From contig CAZMVD010000005.1 of the NCBI GenBank assembly GCA_964569425.1, positions 1 to 64,000 on the forward strand: DNA of 64,000 nucleotides, in the 5' to 3' direction. Below, piece by piece: positions 32,439 through 41,047 of the stretch. Positions within the stretch are counted from its first letter, which is position 1. Each line of letters starts with the position of its first letter. A program made the position numbers and the translations under genes. Origin of the DNA: JACQXM01 sp964569425. GTDB taxonomy: Bacteria; Planctomycetota; Phycisphaerae; UBA1845. Below the pieces are notes generated by a model. The model did no database searches and was not told the origin of the DNA. It worked only from the letters and a program-made list of their open reading frames with translations.

Positions 32439-34195
32439 TCGGTTTTCGCCCCTCCGATACCGGTGGGATCGCCCACGTCCAACGATTCGGATCGTGTGAC
32501 GCGCAGCACTTCTTCAATGGTGGAGTCGCCGCGTTCGATCACATCGAGGGCCTTGTCACGGAGGGTTCGCCAGCCGGTCTGCGCGAGGTAGACGCGGATG
32601 TCCGATTCGGAAGCTTCGTTCTGGACGAGGCGTTTGAGTTCGGCGTCCATGAGCATGATTTCGAACACGCCGACGCGGCCGCGGAATCCGGTGTTGCCGC
32701 ACTCCCGGCACCCCTCTCCTTTCTGAAACAGTTCGTTGGTGCGGTGGCTCCAGCCCACCTGGCGCAGCAGCGCGGGGGGCGGGTAGTAAGAGGTCTTGCA
32801 GGAGTTGCAGATTTTTCGCGCCAGGCGCTGGGCCACAAACCCAAGGACGGAGGCGGAGAGGAGGAACGGTTCGATGCCCATGTCCACCAGGCGCATGATT
32901 CCGCCGGGACAGTCGTTGGTGTGCAGCGTGGAAAGCACCAGGTGGCCGGTGAGGGCGGCCTGTATGGAGACGCGGGCGGTTTCGGAATCGCGTATCTCGC
33001 CGACCATGATGACGTCGGGGTCCTGCCTGAGGATGGAACGCAGGGCGCGAACGAAATTAAGGCCGACGGCCTCGCTGACCTGAATCTGATTGATGAGGGA
33101 CAACTGGTATTCCACGGGGTCTTCAATGGTGATGATGTTGGTGGACTCATCGCGGAGGAGGTCGAGGCAGGAATAGAGTGTCGTGGTTTTTCCGCTGCCG
33201 GTGGGGCCGGTGACGAGCATGAGGCCGTAGGGGGCGCGGATCATGGCTTCGATGGCGGCGAGGTCGGCGTCCTGGACGCCGAGGGTGCGGAGGTCGAAGC
33301 TGAGTTGCGATTTATCGAGGATGCGCAGGACGATTTTTTCCCCGAGGATGGTGGGCATGCTGGAGACGCGCAGGTCGACTTCCCGTCCGTCGGCGACGAT
33401 GTGGACGCGGCCTTCCTGGGGGAGGCGTTTTTCGGCGATGTCCATGCGTCCGATGACCTTGACGCGGGACACGATGGCGGCGTGCATGCCCTTGGGGGGC
33501 TTGAGCATTTCGCGGAGCTGTCCGTCGATGCGGGCGCGGATGTGGGTGGCGTCGCGGTCGGGCTCGATGTGGATGTCGCTGGCGCCGGCGCGGAGTGCGG
33601 AGAGGATGGCGAGGTTGACGAGATTGACGATGGGGCTGCCCTCGACCAGTTTGTCGAGGTCGGTGACCGGTCCTTCGTCCACCGCTTCGCGTTCGGTGAT
33701 GAGCACGTCGCTTTCTTCGACGGAGGCGAGGAAGGAGTCGACGTTGACTTCCGCGGCGAGGTACTTTCGCTGGAATTCCTGGAGGTTCTGTTCGAGGACC
33801 AGGACGGGACGGATGGTGCAGCCGGTCAGGGCGCGGAGACGATCCTGCACCGGGAGAGACTGCGGTTCGACCATGGCGACGGTGAGTTCATCGCGAACGC
33901 GGAAGAGCGGCAACATGCGCAGTCGCTCGGCTTCCTCCTTGGAGACGAGCTTGGCGATTTTGGGATCGATGAGTCCGTGACGGAGTACGCAACCTTTGAC
34001 GCCGAGCCTGCGGGAGAGCGCCTGGACGAGGGAAGCGGCGGTGATGGCGCCGGCATCGACGAGCACGCTGCCGATGCGACCACCGTTGGCGGCCTGCTTG
34101 GCCAGCGCCTCGGAGAGCTGCTCTGCGGTGATGAGCCCATCGCGGACGAGCTGATCGCCGAGGCGTACGGCGCTTTCGATGGTCAGGTTGGCCAT
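32435..34195 (-). CDS. pilB: PilB/GspE assembly ATPase with tandem c-di-GMP-binding (MshEN) motif
   Basis: 586 residues. ATG 34195 is preferred over ATG 34234 because AGAGGTGG sits just before it. Residues 11-34 (RLGDQLVRDGLITAEQLSEA...Q) and 40-63 (RIGSVLVDAGAITAASLVQAL) form two 24-residue motifs, with starts 29 residues apart. This is the spacing and pattern (RLGxxL...G(L/I)I...L..AL) of the MshEN c-di-GMP site. The ATPase core has Walker A GPTGSGKTT (about 330), an Asp box with EDPVEYQL, Walker B DPDVIMVGEIRD, a His box STLHTND and a zinc site (CNSCKTSYY and CRECGNTG). It powers pilus or pseudopilus assembly. It follows a STAS and c-di-GMP module, so nucleotide control is likely. Confidence 0.93.
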   Translation of the reverse strand: MANLTIESAVRLGDQLVRDGLITAEQLSEALAKQAANGGRIGSVLVDAGAITAASLVQALSRRLGVKGCVLRHGLIDPKIAKLVSKEEAERLRMLPLFRVRDELTVAMVEPQSLPVQDRLRALTGCTIRPVLVLEQNLQEFQRKYLAAEVNVDSFLASVEESDVLITEREAVDEGPVTDLDKLVEGSPIVNLVNLAILSALRAGASDIHIEPDRDATHIRARIDGQLREMLKPPKGMHAAIVSRVKVIGRMDIAEKRLPQEGRVHIVADGREVDLRVSSMPTILGEKIVLRILDKSQLSFDLRTLGVQDADLAAIEAMIRAPYGLMLVTGPTGSGKTTTLYSCLDLLRDESTNIITIEDPVEYQLSLINQIQVSEAVGLNFVRALRSILRQDPDVIMVGEIRDSETARVSIQAALTGHLVLSTLHTNDCPGGIMRLVDMGIEPFLLSASVLGFVAQRLARKICNSCKTSYYPPPALLRQVGWSHRTNELFQKGEGCRECGNTGFRGRVGVFEIMLMDAELKRLVQNEASESDIRVYLAQTGWRTLRDKALDVIERGDSTIEEVLRVTRSESLDVGDPTGIGGAKTE

Positions 34196-34237
34196 GTCCA
34201 CCTCTGAGAGGGCGCCGCAGTTGCGCCCGATCATCCG

Positions 34238-34573
34238 TTAGAGGAAACTCTTGACGGCGTCCTGTACTTCGTTGAACAGACGAAACTTCCCGGACAATCC
34301 GGTGAGTTCGAGCACTTCCCGGCAGGTGGGGGTCAGCGCGGCCAGCTTGAGGCTGGCGGCGTAGCCTGCGAGTTCATCGGAAGCGTCGAGCAGTCCTTCC
34401 AGGGCGCAACTGTCCATGTAGGGGACGTCGTGCATGGAGACGACGACGCGCGGGTTGGGGGAGCGCAGGCGTTCCATCAGCAGCCGGGCAAATCGTTCGG
34501 CGTCTTCGTCGACCAGCGTACCGATGGGCGACAGCACCTCGACGGTACCGATTCTCTGGCGTTCGATTTTCAT
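34238..34573 (-). CDS. STAS-domain protein (anti-anti-sigma-like)
   Basis: 111 residues from ATG 34573, which overlaps the stop of the GGDEF gene (ATGA). It is a single STAS domain: beta strand GTVEVLSPIGTLVDED, then VVVSMHDVPYMDSCALEGLLDA, with Asp-Ser at the position phosphorylated in SpoIIAA-type proteins. The usual partner is a serine kinase/anti-sigma factor, and none is nearby. Its place between signalling genes and PilB suggests a regulatory scaffold for the motor, but this is inference. Confidence 0.82.
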   Translation of the reverse strand: MKIERQRIGTVEVLSPIGTLVDEDAERFARLLMERLRSPNPRVVVSMHDVPYMDSCALEGLLDASDELAGYAASLKLAALTPTCREVLELTGLSGKFRLFNEVQDAVKSFL

Positions 34574-35913
34574 GTCGGGGGCTCCGTCTCGGGCGCGAGG
34601 GTCGAGATCGAAGCGTGCAAATCCGTGGCAATAGCCAACCCTTCGGTGCGGGCGCGTCGGCACTGGGTGAGCGCACCGGACAGCAGGGCGCGGAGTTCCG
34701 GCGATTCGGTGCCGCTTCCGACGACTCCGCACCGCACGCCGATGGCGGCGCGCCAGCGAGCGGTGTCGCCGCACAGCGCCGTCATGCGGGTCATGATCTG
34801 GGCGATGATCAGCGCGGCGAGTTCTGAATCTACGCGGCGCAGCAGGACCACGAATCGTGATCCGTCGAAACGTCCAAGGCGGTCGTCGGCGCGCATTTTC
34901 TGGCGCAGGACGCGGCCGGCCTCGTGTACCAGTTGGTCGGCCACCTCCCAGCGGCCGGAGTCGTTAAGCGTTCTCAGGTGTTCGAGGGCGATGACGGCGG
35001 CGGCGACCGGTTCGCCCAGGTGGTAGGATTCCTCGAGTGATTGAGCGGCCTGATCGAGGAACGCCTCGCGGTTGAGCAGGCCGGAGACGGGGTCGTGTGC
35101 GGCCACGGACTGGCGGGTTGTCGTTTCCAGCAGCGTGGACCAGAAGAAGGAGATCATCTGCGCGGTGGTGCGCAACAGCAGGTCATGCTGCTGGGGGGGG
35201 ATATCCAGTCGACCTACCAATACGACTCCGAGGCGGCGCGATCCCTGGGAAACGGCGAAGCACCAGGCAGGGTGTTCGGAAGAGCTTTCGGCCAGGCGCT
35301 GGACCAACTCGCCCTGGCGGGCGTCTCCGGCGAGGTAGGGTCGTCCGGTGGTGGCTACGTGTCCGACGATTCCATGTCGCGCGGACATGTTCCTGACTTC
35401 GTCCGATTCCCCAGCGGCGCGCAAGGGGACGAGTTGTTCGATTTCCGCGCAAAGGCGGTAGGGCTTGACGTGCGTTGCGCGGCAGCATTGATAGGCGATC
35501 ATGCGGATGAATTCGTCGAAGTGAATCCAGGGATCGACGTCGCGACGGTGGTTTTCGAGCCAATCGTCGAAGTGGTCGAAGGCGGCCGACAGGCGGTCGA
35601 GCGATTCCGTGGTGTCGGGGTTGGCCGGGGAAGCCGGGGCGGGCCTGGACTGGTTACGGTCGTGCTCTTCAGCGGCCGCCGCTTCGCCGGCCCAGCCGCC
35701 CATGAGCACAATGGCGAGGCTTCCGGAGAGGATGGTCAACACGTTCCACAGGTCAAGCCAGACGCGGGCGCCGGCGGTTGCCTGAACCAGCACGACCCAG
35801 AACAATGCGCACAGAAGCCCAAGGGCGAAGCCGCGCATGCGCCCGAGCAGGCGGCCGCCAATGCCCACGGCCAGGAGGATGGGAAACCACGGCAGATAAA
35901 GGGTCAGGTTCAT
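34570..35913 (-). CDS. Membrane GAF-like/GGDEF protein with degenerate active site
   Basis: 447 residues from ATG 35913. Two or three membrane helices lie in the first 65 residues. A GAF-like region follows (about 130-265, with HGIVGHVATTGRPYLAGD). The C-terminal GGDEF fold begins ARHDP-like (VAAHDPVSGLLNREAF), but the signature reads DGSRF instead of GG(D/E)EF, so cyclase activity is unlikely. The RxxD inhibitory-site motif (RADD) is kept exactly five residues upstream, so it may bind c-di-GMP as a receptor. It lies between the HD-GYP and STAS genes with overlaps of a few bases. Confidence 0.82.
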   Translation of the reverse strand: MNLTLYLPWFPILLAVGIGGRLLGRMRGFALGLLCALFWVVLVQATAGARVWLDLWNVLTILSGSLAIVLMGGWAGEAAAAEEHDRNQSRPAPASPANPDTTESLDRLSAAFDHFDDWLENHRRDVDPWIHFDEFIRMIAYQCCRATHVKPYRLCAEIEQLVPLRAAGESDEVRNMSARHGIVGHVATTGRPYLAGDARQGELVQRLAESSSEHPAWCFAVSQGSRRLGVVLVGRLDIPPQQHDLLLRTTAQMISFFWSTLLETTTRQSVAAHDPVSGLLNREAFLDQAAQSLEESYHLGEPVAAAVIALEHLRTLNDSGRWEVADQLVHEAGRVLRQKMRADDRLGRFDGSRFVVLLRRVDSELAALIIAQIMTRMTALCGDTARWRAAIGVRCGVVGSGTESPELRALLSGALTQCRRARTEGLAIATDLHASISTLAPETEPPT

Positions 35914-35915
35914 GA

Positions 35916-37208
35916 TCAACTCGCTGTGGCCAGGCAGATCGGATCCTGTACCTGGCTGAACTGGCTGGCCTGATCGACCAGGCGCTTCCACGCGCCGGGG
36001 CGGTTTTCGACGATGGCGCGAATGAGGCCATCGAAGCGATTCTGGAGTTGCGGGTCGACGGTTTTCCCCGCCTCCTCGGCCATGATCTGAAGAGCCTTCT
36101 CCCAGGAGAAGGCGGAGCGGTAGGAGCGATTGGACGTGAGGGCATCGAACACGTCGGCGATCTGGATGATTCGCGCCTGGAGGGGAATGTCTTCGCCCTT
36201 CAACCCGGCGGGGTAGCCGCTGCCGTCGTAGCGTTCGTGATGATGGAGGACGCCGGCGAGCGCTTCGGCCAGTTGGGGCACCTGTTGGACGACCTTGTGG
36301 CTGCGGACGGGGTGCTCTTTCATGTGGGTGAATTCATCGTCCGTGAGCTTGCCCTCTTTTTTGAGGACGCCGTCGCGGATGCCGATCTTGCCGACGTCGT
36401 GCAGGAGGGCGCTCCATTCGAGCATCTGCACCTCGGATTCGTCCAGGCCGAAGTCGCGTGCCAGCATGGTGGCGTAGTAAGCCACGCGGAGGGAATGGCC
36501 GGAGGTGTATTCGTCTTTCTGGTCGACGGCGTTGACCAGGGCGCGGACCATGGCCACCGACATATCGCGGAGCTGGCGCACCAGGCGGTGATTGCGGATG
36601 AGATCGCCGCAGAATACGGCGAGCGTTTCGAGAAGGCTCATGTCGCTGGCCCGAAACGGGGGAGCGTCCGGGTTGCGCGACAGGACGATGGCACAGACGA
36701 AGTCGTCGCCGGCGAAAACGGAGCCGACCATGATTTCGGCGGGGCTTCCCGCGGGCGCGTTGTCGGGCGCCGGTTCCACCAGTACGACGGTGCGTTGGGT
36801 GGTGCGGTCGAGGAGGGACTCGAGCCAGGGTTCGAGTTCCATCCGCTGCCCGCGAACCAGCCAGTTGCCCTTTTTGCCGCGTACGCCGACGCCGACGGTC
36901 CGGCCCTGGTAGGTGTTTCGCAGGCTATCGAGAAACAGGTACACGACCATGGTCTCGTTTTGAACGGTGGGCAGTTTGCGGGTGACCTCGAAGACAATGC
37001 CCAGTTGTTCGTAGACCCCGAGCAGTTCCTCGGTGAGGCCGGCGTGCTCCTGCTGCACCTGGCGCAGGGCGTCCGACAGGCCGTTGAGGGCGGCGGAGAG
37101 ATCGGGGCCGGCGGCGGGGGCCAGACATTGGCGTACGCGGTTCAGCCAGCCCGGGGCATCGAGGAGGCCGTTGTCCAAGGTCAAACCTGTTGAGTGTGGA
37201 TCAGCCAT
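35916..37208 (-). CDS. GAF/HD-GYP cyclic-di-GMP phosphodiesterase
   Basis: 430 residues. A helical region (about 35-75) and a GAF-like domain (about 75-215) precede the HD-GYP domain (about 215-400). Catalytic elements are intact: SGHSLRVAYY, His270-Asp271 in LLHDVGKIG, then EHPVRSHKVV, HHHERYDGSGYP with Gly331-Tyr332-Pro333, and DVFDALTS. It should hydrolyse c-di-GMP using a metal centre. It lies 17 bases after the receiver gene and just before the degenerate GGDEF gene, so it is placed to lower c-di-GMP near the pilus motor. Confidence 0.93.
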   Translation of the reverse strand: MADPHSTGLTLDNGLLDAPGWLNRVRQCLAPAAGPDLSAALNGLSDALRQVQQEHAGLTEELLGVYEQLGIVFEVTRKLPTVQNETMVVYLFLDSLRNTYQGRTVGVGVRGKKGNWLVRGQRMELEPWLESLLDRTTQRTVVLVEPAPDNAPAGSPAEIMVGSVFAGDDFVCAIVLSRNPDAPPFRASDMSLLETLAVFCGDLIRNHRLVRQLRDMSVAMVRALVNAVDQKDEYTSGHSLRVAYYATMLARDFGLDESEVQMLEWSALLHDVGKIGIRDGVLKKEGKLTDDEFTHMKEHPVRSHKVVQQVPQLAEALAGVLHHHERYDGSGYPAGLKGEDIPLQARIIQIADVFDALTSNRSYRSAFSWEKALQIMAEEAGKTVDPQLQNRFDGLIRAIVENRPGAWKRLVDQASQFSQVQDPICLATAS

Positions 37209-37225
37209 GGGCGTTCTTCCGGCTC

Positions 37226-37597
37226 CTAGGTGGTGACGGGCTGCAATGCGCGTTCAATGTCTGCGACGAGGCGCGACGGCACGAACGGTTTGGGAAACAG
37301 TTGCACGTTGTACGGTTTGAGCTTTTCCGTGAGGTTGTCCCGGTCGCAGCGTGCGGAAAGGAGCAGGATGGGCACGTGAAGGTCCAGTTCCTGACGGACT
37401 TTGGCGATGAGGCCCATGCCGTCGAGGCGGGGCATGTTCATGTCGGTGATGATCAGGTCCACGGCGTGGGCGGCGAGCGTTTCCAGGGCGGCCAGGCCGT
37501 CACCGGCCATGACCACGTCGTGTCCGTGGCGTCCGAGCCACAGGGACATGACGCGGGCGATGTGTGTTTCGTCTTCGACAATCAGGATGCGTGCCAT
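37226..37597 (-). CDS. CheY-like single-domain response regulator
   Basis: 123 residues, one receiver domain. The acidic residues in VEDE, phosphoacceptor Asp52 (IITDMNMPRLDG), SAR at the switch position and Lys103 (FPKPF) are all present. AGGAGGTG precedes its ATG, 4 bases after the histidine kinase stop, so the pair is coupled. It probably carries the phosphosignal from that kinase to the pilus or c-di-GMP machinery by protein contact. Confidence 0.9.
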   Translation of the reverse strand: MARILIVEDETHIARVMSLWLGRHGHDVVMAGDGLAALETLAAHAVDLIITDMNMPRLDGMGLIAKVRQELDLHVPILLLSARCDRDNLTEKLKPYNVQLFPKPFVPSRLVADIERALQPVTT

Positions 37598-37601
37598 GGT
37601 G

Positions 37602-39689
37602 TTACACCTCCTGCATCGCGCCGTGCAGGCCCGGTACTGGCGGGGTGGCTGCGGTGCGGCTTTCGCGGTGGGGCAGGCGCACCATGAAGGTGGAGCCGAC
37701 GCCTTTTTCGCTGATCAACTCGATGTCGCCGCCGTGTCGGCGGACGATTTCGCGGGCGGTGTAGAGTCCGATGCCGGTTCCGGTTTCGGCCTGCACCGCG
37801 GGGTCGCTGGCGCGTGCGAATTTTTCGAAGACGCGGGCCTGGTCGGCCGGGTCGATGCCGATGCCGTTGTCTTTGAAGGTGATGACCACGGCGTCGGGCG
37901 TGTACTGACAGCCGACCACGACGTTCCCGTCGCGCGGGGTGTACTTGATGGCATTGCCCAGGAGGTTATTGACGACGACGGCGAGTTTGTCGCGGTCGGC
38001 GCGGATGGGGTCCATCTTGGGGGGCAGGACCTGCTGGACATCGATGTTTTTTTCGTCGGCGAGTCCGCGGATGTCGCGCACCGCCTCGCTGAGCAGGGTC
38101 TTGAGGTTGACCTGATCGAGGTGGAGGTCGATGCTGCCGACTTCCAGTTGGGAGACGCTGAGAATGTCTTCGATGAGGCGCGAGAGCCGGCGTGTTTCCT
38201 TGGTGATGACGTTGTAGCATTCGGTGACCACTTTGGGGTCTTCGAACATGCCGCTGGAGAGGGTTTCGGCGTAGGCGCGGATGTTGGTGAGCGGGGTGCG
38301 CAATTCGTGGGTGACCTGGGTGACGAAGTCTTCGCGGGATTTTTCGGCGCGGATCTGCTGGCTGACGTCGCGAATGACGACCATGCATTCGCCGTTGCGA
38401 TGGGCGCGGTGGAGGGGGATGATCCAGACGCGCAACGAGGAGTCGCCGGCGGCGAGGTCTTCGGCGGCGCCGGTTTCGATGATTTCCGAGCGTACTTCGT
38501 AGTTGCCGTCGGGCAGGTGGGCCGCTTTGATGACTTCGAGGATACGAGCGCCGGCGCCGGCCACGGCGCCGTCGGAAAGGGTGCGGCGGGAATCACCTGG
38601 TTTCCAACCCATCAAGTGACACGCAGTGGCATTGGCGAACGCGACGTTGACCTCGTCGGTGACGTAGAGCATGCCGTCGGGGACGGCGTTGAGGGCCTCG
38701 GCGAGTGCGCCGCCGCTGGCGCGCTGCAGCGCCTGGGCCAGTTCCTCCTGGGCGGAGCGGCGGTTCACGGCTTCGGAGAGTTCCTGGGCGAGGTCAACGA
38801 GTTCATTCCACGCGGCGCTGATGGCGTCGTCGGCATCCATGAGCCGCAGGGTCGCGAGGCTGTCGCGGATGCGGTCGCGATGGGCGCCGAGCCTGCCGGC
38901 GATGCGCACGGTTCCGCGCAACTGGCTGCGCAGGCGCCGGTAGAGCACGAACAGCACGCCAAGGGCCACCAGCACGATGACTGCGGAGTCGGCCTGTCCG
39001 GCGAGCGTTGACGTATAGAGGAACGGAGAGGGGAGCTGGGCGTCGACATACAGCGATGCGGCAAACGACTCTGCGGGTACGGCATCCGGTTCGGCGGCAT
39101 CGCCCTTCCAGGCGGCATTGGGACCCGCGACGGCCGTTGTTACGGGTGTCTCCGAGGCTGCCAGGGGCACACGGATCCTGCGATCGGCCTGGTAGCCGGC
39201 CGGTTGTCGAACCTGGCCATATTCCAACGACCGGGGCGGTGGATGATCGGAGGCGGCGGGCGTCTTGCCGACTTCTGCCAACTGAATGGAGGCCACGACG
39301 AAGCCGTCGCGGCGGATCACGCGCAGGTGACGACAAGGATAGTGGGCGGCGAATTCGAACAGTTCGCGCTGAAACGGGGGCTTGGCGGTCTCGGGTGTTG
39401 AATGTGCAGCGGCGTGCGCGGCCAGGCGTTCGGCGAGCAAGCTCAACGCGAATCGGTCGTTGCGTTCGAGATGTTGCTCCGCCTCGCGGCGAACGGCATT
39501 GATTCCGGTGTAGGCTACGGCCCCGAGTCCCAGGAGGTACACGACCACCAAAGACAGTCCGAACCAGCGGGGGACTTCCTCCGCCATCCAGAACGACTTG
39601 AACGTCTCCCAGACTCGTTTTGACAAAGCCGGCTCGCTTTTTGCGCAGGGACAGACTGTTTGGATACCTGGAGGAGTTATCGTTACCAC
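37602..39689 (-). CDS. Membrane sensor histidine kinase (PAS-HisKA-HATPase)
   Basis: Up to 695 residues from GTG 39689; ATG 39587 is an alternative and still keeps the first membrane helix (FGLSLVVVYLLGLGAVAYTGI). A periplasmic sensor of about 160 residues ends at a second helix (SAVIVLVALGVLFVLY). HAMP-like and PAS regions follow (VPDGMLYVTDEVNVAFANA). The H box is FVTQVTHELRTPLTNIRAYAE, with ATPase boxes NNLLGNAIKYTP, DNGIGIDP, FEKFAR and GTGIGLYTAREIV. It is a classical EnvZ/PhoR-type kinase and the first gene of the 17-kb minus-strand string leading to the pilins. It is divergent from the glycan cluster. Confidence 0.9.
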   Translation of the reverse strand: MVTITPPGIQTVCPCAKSEPALSKRVWETFKSFWMAEEVPRWFGLSLVVVYLLGLGAVAYTGINAVRREAEQHLERNDRFALSLLAERLAAHAAAHSTPETAKPPFQRELFEFAAHYPCRHLRVIRRDGFVVASIQLAEVGKTPAASDHPPPRSLEYGQVRQPAGYQADRRIRVPLAASETPVTTAVAGPNAAWKGDAAEPDAVPAESFAASLYVDAQLPSPFLYTSTLAGQADSAVIVLVALGVLFVLYRRLRSQLRGTVRIAGRLGAHRDRIRDSLATLRLMDADDAISAAWNELVDLAQELSEAVNRRSAQEELAQALQRASGGALAEALNAVPDGMLYVTDEVNVAFANATACHLMGWKPGDSRRTLSDGAVAGAGARILEVIKAAHLPDGNYEVRSEIIETGAAEDLAAGDSSLRVWIIPLHRAHRNGECMVVIRDVSQQIRAEKSREDFVTQVTHELRTPLTNIRAYAETLSSGMFEDPKVVTECYNVITKETRRLSRLIEDILSVSQLEVGSIDLHLDQVNLKTLLSEAVRDIRGLADEKNIDVQQVLPPKMDPIRADRDKLAVVVNNLLGNAIKYTPRDGNVVVGCQYTPDAVVITFKDNGIGIDPADQARVFEKFARASDPAVQAETGTGIGLYTAREIVRRHGGDIELISEKGVGSTFMVRLPHRESRTAATPPVPGLHGAMQEV

Positions 39690-39976
39690 CAGCGGCGCGC
39701 TTAACTTGACGGCGTACGGAATGGGCGCTGAGCCCGATATCGTCGAGCATTTCGGCGCGAAGTGGGCGGCGGTCGTGGCGCGCTGCCGTCGAACCGACTG
39801 AGCATTTCACAGGCGTGCGGTCGAGGGTCGCTGGAGCGGCGGCACCCGCGGCGGCGCGATGCCATCAAGCGGTATCCGTGCCGCAGCCGATAACCCCCGA
39901 TGCGGGAGCGCCCCGGGGGCGCTGCGTTGTGCATCGGGAATCGAGGTCGTTTCGTCGTGGGGCGTTGGTAGCATCC

Positions 39977-41008
39977 ATGCGCGTGCTGGTTACCGGACAT
40001 CGCGGTTATTTCGGGTCGGTGCTGTGCGGCGTGTTGCGTGCGGCGCGATTTGACGTGGTCGGTCTGGATGCGGGCTGGTTTGCAGGGTGCGAATTCGGCC
40101 GGGTGCGCGACGAAGTACCGAGTTTCGATTCCGATGTCCGGGATATCGAGTTTACGGACCTGCTTTCGTTTGATGCGGTGGTTCACCTGGCGGGCCTATC
40201 GGACGATGCCTGCGGTGCGGTGGCGCCCCGGTTGACCGAAGAGATCAACACGGAAACGACGGTGCGCCTGGCCGAGGCGTGCCGGCGGGCGGACGTGTCG
40301 CGGCTGGTGTTTGCCTCCTCGTGTGCGGTGTATGGCAGGTCGGGGAACGGCCTGGTGGATGAGTTTGCGCCGGCGCGTCCCTGTTCGGTGTATGCGGCGA
40401 GCAAGCTGCAGAGTGAACGCGCTGTGGCGCGGCTGGGTGATCGCACGTTTGCGCCGGTGATTCTGCGTCTGGCCACGATGTACGGCGTTTCGCCGCGGTT
40501 GCGGCTGGACACGGTGGTCAACGATTTTGTGGCGTCTGCGGTGACGACGGGGCGGATCACCATGCGGTCGGCCGGGGGCGAATGGCGCCCGCTGGTTCAC
40601 GTCGAGGATGCGGCGCGGGTCATCGCGCTGGCATTGCAGGCGCCGGCGGATGCGTTGTGCGGGCAGATCATCAACGTGGCGCGGCGTGAAGAAAACTATC
40701 GTGTGATCGACATCGCGGACGCGGTGACGGACCTGGTGTCGCCCTGCGTGCGCTATGGTACGCGTGATGGTGTGGACGCGAGCAGCTACCGGGTGGATGG
40801 GCAGCAGTTGCGGCGGCTGTTCCCCGGGTTTGAGTTTCGCTGGAACCTGGAGCGCGGGATCAAACAGCTTCACCAGGCGATGCTGAGCAACGGTGTGACA
40901 CCGGCGGACTGGCGGGGGGAGCGCTTTCGCCGGTTGCCGCACCTGCTGCGCTTGCAAGAACTGGGGCTGCTGAGTTCCACGTTGCGTGGCGCACCGATCG
41001 CGGCCTGA
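39977..41008 (+). CDS. NAD-dependent sugar epimerase/dehydratase (extended SDR)
   Basis: 343 residues from ATG 39977. The Rossmann motif is VLVTGHRGYFGS (GxxGxxG). VVHLAGLSDDA follows, then SSCAVYG and the catalytic Tyr-x3-Lys in YAASK. The C-terminal part binds the sugar (VHVEDAARVIALAL). It would act on a nucleotide sugar in the cytoplasm, feeding the glycosyltransferases downstream. The exact substrate cannot be told from the sequence. Confidence 0.87.
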   Translation: MRVLVTGHRGYFGSVLCGVLRAARFDVVGLDAGWFAGCEFGRVRDEVPSFDSDVRDIEFTDLLSFDAVVHLAGLSDDACGAVAPRLTEEINTETTVRLAEACRRADVSRLVFASSCAVYGRSGNGLVDEFAPARPCSVYAASKLQSERAVARLGDRTFAPVILRLATMYGVSPRLRLDTVVNDFVASAVTTGRITMRSAGGEWRPLVHVEDAARVIALALQAPADALCGQIINVARREENYRVIDIADAVTDLVSPCVRYGTRDGVDASSYRVDGQQLRRLFPGFEFRWNLERGIKQLHQAMLSNGVTPADWRGERFRRLPHLLRLQELGLLSSTLRGAPIAA

Positions 41009-41047
41009 GGCGAGGCGGTGTGTTTACGCTCAACCGGGCGTGATTTC

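Noticed and set aside
32744..34207. Plus-strand open frame (487 codons) opposite PilB
   Set aside because: It is Gly/Asp/Val-rich, as expected for the reverse of a GC-rich gene, and conflicts with an intact ATPase gene.
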